Assembly: GCA_960531495.1 (NCBI GenBank)
Contig: OY482859.1
Location: 32,057,789 to 32,121,788, forward strand
Source of the DNA: Zeus faber
Lineage: Eukaryota; Chordata; Actinopteri; Zeiformes; Zeidae
Reading direction: 5' to 3'
DNA: 64,000 bases
Part shown: in pieces, positions 59,450 through 64,000 of the stretch
Layout of the letters: every line of letters begins with the position of its first letter
Position numbering within the stretch: the stretch's first letter is position 1
The notes under the pieces: generated by a model
Told to the model about the DNA's origin: nothing
Databases searched by the model: none
What the model saw: the letters and a program-made list of their open reading frames with translations, nothing else
Program-made: the position numbers and the translations under genes

Positions 59450-59923
59450 GTGTGTATACTACAGTATACATTACATAAATTTATTCATGTACATTACTAT
59501 CATTCATATAGTGGGTAATTATGAAATACAGTTTTATTGATCAGTCAGAGCCAAAATTAAAACATGTCTAAAGACACTGGGTGTAACTACGCAACCAGTT
59601 AGAAACCGGCACTGAAACGGTTAATCTGGCGCACACACAGCGGGGAGTCTGAAACTAGATACTCGGGAGATGGGAAATAACAAAGGCGGGACCGCCTCGC
59701 AAAGGGGGGTCTGTCATTTGTAACAAAGTGACGAGGAAACAAAGTTTCTGCAGACTCCTGGGTGAAATGTATGCTAGATGAGACACGCAGCTTAGGACTA
59801 ACCACGTCGACGTAAAACGTTTTTTATTTTTTGGTAGATTCTCAAACCGTCCTATAAACTCTCCGTAGCTCAAAGTTCCAGTTTCATCCCATCATTCCGG
59901 ATTTGGAAATTTTGAACACGACA
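59450..59923 (+). repeat. Retroviral 5' LTR, start uncertain
   Basis: Ends ...GAACACGACA at 59923, three bases before the primer-binding site. Upstream sequence to about 59450 is non-coding; a TATAAA at 59853 is too near the end to be an obvious U3 promoter, and AATAAA is not evident. The left limit is placed by expected LTR length only and needs the 3' LTR for comparison. Confidence 0.4.
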
Positions 59924-59926
59924 AAT

Positions 59927-59944
59927 TGGTGACCCCGACGTGAT
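59927..59944 (+). other. Primer-binding site complementary to tRNA-Trp
   Basis: TGGTGACCCCGACGTGAT is complementary over 18 bases to the 3' end of vertebrate tRNA-Trp (ATCACGTCGGGGTCACCA). It is the same primer type as used by avian alpharetroviruses. The perfect match and its position just after a CA-ending LTR make this a firm call. Confidence 0.88.
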
Positions 59945-60013
59945 CCCATTACAAGACTGCAGAGGAGTTCCGAAAGCCTGAACGGTTGCGATACTTCCAT
60001 GGGTACCCGCTAA

Positions 60014-60022
60014 AAGGTGAGC
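60014..60022 (+). promoter_or_regulatory. Candidate retroviral major splice donor
   Basis: AAG|GTGAGC (GT at 60017-60018), about 70 bases after the primer-binding site, is where a major splice donor is usual. A second, even better consensus AAG|GTAAGT (GT at 60206-60207) lies 190 bases downstream. Confidence 0.4.
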
Positions 60023-60264
60023 AGAGCCATTTCATGAAGTCTGCATAGATTAGATAGGAATATTTTAGGTGGAAGTGTTGTACTGTTTAAGGCTGGACGA
60101 ACAACTTTGTGGTTTTGGGGATGTATTGTTGAATGATGCATGAATAATAATTGTTAAATATTGTGGAGAGGAGAAATTGGATTGTTTGATGAGAACGGTA
60201 GTAAGGTAAGTTAAGGGAACGGGTTAGGAAACCCCCCTTCGAAGCGGCTGTGTGTTTAAATTGC

Positions 60265-60458
60265 GTAGTAATTCCACGTAACGTTTGGGCCCGTGTGTAG
60301 AGAATACATCCAGTATGCCTAAACTGAGCGACGTTTTGGTGATGAACAATGTTTAACTCGTGAAGTAATTCCGAATCCCGTTTAGGCCCGGTTGTTGAAA
60401 AGACCTCCGAAATGCCTAAACTAAGTGATGTCTGGCGATGAAAAATGTTAAACTCAGC
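60265..60458 (+). repeat. 97-bp tandem duplication in the retroviral leader
   Basis: GTAGTAATTCC at 60265 and GAAGTAATTCC at 60362 start two diverged units. Both units contain GTTTRGGCCCG, ATGCCTAAACT and AATGTTWAACTC in the same order. Confidence 0.7.
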
Positions 60459-60493
60459 CTTCAGAAGGGTAGTCGATAGTCGGTAATTTCATT

Positions 60494-60603
60494 TAAGGGT
60501 GAAAGGCCCGGAATCATTTTTAAAGTAAAAAGGAAGCCAAGCATTTAGGGGTTAAAGGCCCGGTTCTTAGAGAAACCAAATATTAAAGGGTTAAAGGCCC
60601 AAT
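60494..60603 (+). repeat. Repeated GGTTAAAGGCCC motifs in the leader
   Basis: GGTGAAAGGCCCGG, GGTTAAAGGCCCGG and GGGTTAAAGGCCCA occur at spacings of about 45-55 bases. RGGCCCG also occurs in the preceding 97-bp units, so a GGCCC-bearing motif recurs at least five times in the leader. Confidence 0.6.
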
Positions 60604-60639
60604 TCACGTGACTTAGCGTAAAATTGTATTGCCGGCTGT

Positions 60640-60830
60640 GTGAGTGAGAGTGTGCGCAACGAGGTACCTTGTGTGTGTGGAAAGAGAGGTACCATGCGTG
60701 TGTGTGAATGTGAGAGAGACCGCGGGCGTGTGTGTGTTTGAGACAGTCTTTGTGTTTAAGAGAGTGTGTGTTTGATAGAGTCTGTGCATGTGTGATAGAG
60801 GTTTTGTGTGTGTATGTGTATGAACAACCT
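60640..60830 (+). repeat. TG/AG-rich low-complexity tract in the leader
   Basis: Imperfect GTGTGTGT, GAGAGA and TTTGTGTT runs, with GAGGTACC repeated at 60661 and 60688. It makes frames of Thr-His repeats on the minus strand that are not genes. Confidence 0.75.
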
Positions 60831-60989
60831 CCTCAAATTGCCCTAGATAAAAGGGCAATATATAAAACAAAAATACAAATAAAAAAAAAAAGTTGACCTG
60901 TAATAACCTAAAAGACCACTAGTGGCGTAGCTGCACCAGAAACACATTGAGATCCGAACATTTGAGGTTTCCCCCTCCCACTTCTTCCC

Positions 60990-63461
60990 ATGTCTTTTGT
61001 TCTCCTGCCATTCAAAAACATAATGGAAAAGACCCCATCCCCCAGACCCGGCACCAGTGAGATTCGTATTGAAGCTGTAGCTGAGCTCAAGAACAGAACA
61101 GAGCCAAAGTTCCATGCTTGAGAAACTTGGAAATTCCATAAATATGAACAAAAATGGATCAAAGCAGGGTGGTGGTCGAAAGACACTACCCCGACAGCAG
61201 AAAACCGCACCAAGGTGATAGAGGAAGAAAAAAGACTGCTGGCTGAAGCAGGAGTGGATGCAAAAAACAACCCTGGATTAATGGGGGCTTGAAAGCGCAA
61301 GTTAAACAAGCAGCGTGCACAATGGGCGCTGGTTCAGCACATAATGACGGCATGGATTCGAGCGGAAATGATTGTCGAACGTCGCAATAAAATCAGAAAT
61401 GCCGCAACCAAGGCAGTGGTAGAAGCCCAGAAGGAACCCTACCCCCCACAAGAAGACAAGTTACCACCCCTCCCCGAACCCATCCCCCAAGGTCACACCC
61501 CACTCCAACCACACACCACCCCATCCCTCTACCCCTCCCTGCTGGCCGATGAAGAAACACATCGGCACCCCCCCTCTCCGTACAACCCTAAGACCGAGCA
61601 CACACCTGAAGCAACAGCGCCCCCTGTGCTGAGCAACCAGAAAATAGCCACCCCACCCCCGCCAGAAATACAAGCACCCGTATTAGTAATGGAAGGCCCG
61701 ATCCAAATCCATTTCCGAGTACAGCCCTCCCCAAAGCCATCTGACAGTGAGAACAAGGACAATGATCAGACATCGCCCCCTAACGATCAAACAGACACAA
61801 AGAGTTTCTCTCCTCTAATACAGAGGACGACGAATGCACTTGCCAGTCCTAAAAACCACAAAAAGACATCAAGAAAGGAAAAAGAAATGTACCACAAGGG
61901 TTAGCCACGCAACTGTCACACTGACTGGACAATGTGGCCCACTACCAGAGGATGCCAACACAACCCATGTTCATCTCATAGCACCTCCTGCAGACGCTAC
62001 AGCCAAACAACAACCCAAAGAAAAACAAAAGACCCGAAGCCAGCCCACACCTACACCTACCCCTGTAGTCCCCAAATACACCTTTAAGAAAACAAAACAA
62101 AGACACCCCACCCCCCTCCGCTCCTGGGAAGAAGAACCCATGTCAGACCACGAGACTAAGACAAAAAAGTGGTCATTCAAAAACAGTGGCAGCTCCCGGG
62201 GAGAGTACACAAACGACAACAGAAGAAAAGGAACCCTTATAGCATCATCCAAAAGCCAGGCCAGAAGATCGTCAGCAATAGGGATAGTTACCCGCTCGAA
62301 AATTAGACAACGAGAGGAGGAACAAAAGCAGTCCGCCAAAAGAGAAACATTTGTTCCCTGGTACCACCGCGACATGCAGGCCCTCAAAGGCAACCTATCA
62401 GCGTTGGACAAAGGAGCTGCAGCATGGATCCGAATCTTCGAAAACCACACAGCGGCTGACACACTAGCCCTAAGAGATGTGCGAGCCATTCTCCGCGCCA
62501 CAGCAGGAAACATCACCCTGACCTCCCTGGAAAGAGAAGTTAGAACCCTCACCATGGCACACGAGCACCCATTCGACCACATGCGGAATGACATATGGAC
62601 AGCCATGAGAGAAACCTGGCCGACCAGACGCAACACAGTGGCCCTGGCAGGCCTGAGATTTAAAAATGGGGAAGAACCACACGCCTATCTCACATGAGCA
62701 AAGGAGCTCTGGAGTGATAGCACTGTAGAACGTCATGACCCCTGCCTAGTGGGTCTCCCCATGTACATGCAGATGCCAAATGCCAAAATGGCCTCCCAGG
62801 AGATGTCAGGCTGTAGCTCGCAGACACAGTTTGACTGTCAGACATGACCGAGAGACAGTGGGAGAGCCATCTCATCCATCACCTGGAAAGACACATCAAA
62901 AAGCAAGAAGACGAATTCCTGGAGAAAGATTCCATACAAACCAGACTACTAAAAATGCAGGTAAAAAAACTGGAAGATGAAGTCAATACGGACAAAAAGA
63001 AGAAAGCAACTGTGCAAGCAGTAGTCACCACCCCTGAAGCACAGGCCCCGCCCCAAACCGCGCCACTACAATGGACAGGACCACAGCCCCTAACTGTAAC
63101 CCCCGCCTACCCACCAGCCCAGCACCTACCCCAATGGCAGCAGGCCTGGACTCCCTATGAATATCCCCAGCGGCAGTATCCAGGGGCCCCCGCACCCTCA
63201 TACCCCCAAGGCCCCCCCCAATGGCAGCAACTGAGAGGGAGAGGACAATTCCAATCCTCTAGAGGATGGGGAGGACCCGAGAAAACTACAGGATGTTTCA
63301 TCTGTGGCCAAAGTGACCACTGGGCAAGGGAATGCCCCCAGAACCAACAACCCCAGCAATTATATAGAGGATCCTACTGCCCCCCTCAGAGAGGAAGAGG
63401 AGCTTCCTCGAGAGGAAAGGGAGGACCCCGCATGGACACCCCGCCATGGCATGGAGCATAG
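60990..63461 (+). pseudogene. gag: Retroviral gag, broken by stops and frameshifts
   Basis: Internal structural protein gene. The frame can start at ATG 60990 or 61023; there is no N-terminal myristoylation glycine in either. A matrix-like charged segment (WIKAGWWSKD) is followed by a long proline-rich region with PTPTPTP, a capsid-like segment (about 62340-62800, with FVPWYHRDMQ and GLRFKNGEEPHAYL), a charged helix (about 62844-63000, likely coiled coil), a Pro/Gln/Trp-rich stretch and one nucleocapsid knuckle C-x2-C-x4-H-x4-C at 63294-63335. Lesions: TGA at 61119 and 61290, a frame change between 61834 and 61904, TGA at 62695, another frame change between 62697 and 62844. It ends in TAG at 63459, with pro continuing in the same frame. 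Confidence 0.8.
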
Positions 63462-64000
63462 AGGCGCCCAGGGGACATGGAAGTGGTGGTACAGACAAAA
63501 ATAAATGCCGAACCAGTAGTGCCATGTACAATCCAAGGAATCACTGTCACTCCAAGGAATTACTGTCACTGTCACTGTCACGTGTCTTGCTTGAAGAACC
63601 TGGCCGGCAACATACTACGTACTACATACAACTATCCACTCGGAAATTACGGACTGTTGGATTCTCTGGGACGACACAAGTCCTTCACCGCACCCCTCCC
63701 TACCAAGATAGGTCCTCACAAAGTCAGACACCAATACCTCTACTCACCAAGCTGCCCCACCAACCTAATGGGAAGGGACCTTCTCCGAAGAACAGGGGCA
63801 TCTGTGATATGTAACCTCCACGGTCTGGAAGTTAGTTTCTCTGAGCCAAAAGAAGAGCTAATACCCCTCGAACGTATACTCGTCTTAGGTGGAACTCCTG
63901 ATACCACCCCCGACCCCACACTCACCGGCTGGTGGCATTTTGTAAACCTACCAACTCTGGAAAAAGTCGATGCTGGACCTGTACACTGCACTCTCTGTTT
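63462..64000 (+). pseudogene. pro: Retroviral protease and start of pol, broken (runs off window)
   Basis: Aspartic protease region in the gag frame, open from the TAG to the window end with no stop. Recognisable parts are the early strand VVVQTKINAEPVVPC and the late LMGRDLL (near 63765-63785), typical of the C-terminal part of retroviral proteases. The Asp-Thr-Gly active site expected between them is not found in any frame. Instead there is a duplicated CCAAGGAAT-ACTGTCACT with a run of GTCACT units (63536-63580). A TVGFSG segment, usual after the active site, lies in another frame (63653-63670), so there are at least two frame changes. Not functional. Confidence 0.65.

Larger units (their letters stand above)
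59450..64000 (+). mobile_element. Degraded endogenous retrovirus, 5' part (runs off the window)
   Basis: Order of parts: LTR 3' end (59923), tRNA-Trp primer-binding site (59927-59944), leader with donor-like sites and tandem repeats, gag with stops and frameshifts, one CCHC knuckle, a UAG, then protease in the same frame, open to the window end. A UAG separating gag and pro-pol in one frame, and a single CCHC motif, fit class I (gamma/epsilon-like) retroviruses; the tRNA-Trp primer is better known from alpharetroviruses. The LTR start is not defined because the 3' LTR is outside the window. Multiple lesions show this copy is non-functional. Confidence 0.8.

Noticed and set aside
60613..60870. 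Minus-strand Thr/His-rich frame
   Set aside because: Translation of the TG-rich tract in the retroviral leader.
61461..62636. Long minus-strand frames opposite gag (up to 221 residues)
   Set aside because: Antisense of the proline/glutamine-rich, stop-poor gag sequence; the plus strand carries the recognisable capsid and knuckle motifs.
59365..63640. Shared near-identical string TACGTACTACATAYAACTA at 59375 and 63616
   Set aside because: Short, AT-rich and next to simple repeats in one place; could hint at slippage or a common insertion, but about 19 bases in low-complexity context is not enough.

Overview
This window is repeat-dominated vertebrate DNA, most likely from a teleost fish. That assignment is inferred from the repeat types: a Tx1/L1-like non-LTR retrotransposon, a hAT relic, and an endogenous retrovirus with a tRNA-Trp primer site. 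No single-copy host gene with an intact reading frame was recognised.

Layout. (1) 1-5314, minus strand: a Tx1/L1-like LINE with both reading frames open; its 3' end is cut by the window start. (2) 5315-31604: tandem satellite DNA. (3) 31605-37036, minus strand: a second, complete copy of the same LINE. It differs from the first at about 22 positions (about 0.4%), one of which changes the catalytic YADD box to YADN. (4) 37037 to about 53083: the same satellite continues and decays at its right edge. (5) 53084-59440: gene-poor DNA holding microsatellites, an isolated satellite relic (54132-54183), a candidate LTR (up to 56388), a hAT relic with a recognisable transposase C-terminus (56599-57515), a LINE-like broken reading frame (58354-58640) and a duplicated dispersed repeat of about 0.4 kb (58640-59340). 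(6) About 59450-64000, plus strand: the 5' part of a degraded endogenous retrovirus, with LTR end, tRNA-Trp primer-binding site, long repetitive leader, broken gag and broken protease.

The satellite uses a few monomer classes: A (206 bp), A' (208 bp), B (252 bp) and C (196 bp). They share a common core and differ in a swapped central module. They are arranged in higher-order blocks of about 3.3-3.9 kb that have been copied locally and across the second LINE (paralogous blocks at offsets of 3524, 3729/3925, 11581, 17706 and 18818 bp).

The main discovery candidate is the relation between LINE and satellite. Both LINE copies have their 5' end at exactly the same nucleotide of the satellite core but in different monomer contexts. 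Uninterrupted paralogous sites for the second copy are present in the same array. This fits a Tx1-lineage element with target preference for this satellite. Unequal exchange that moved one insertion is the main alternative.
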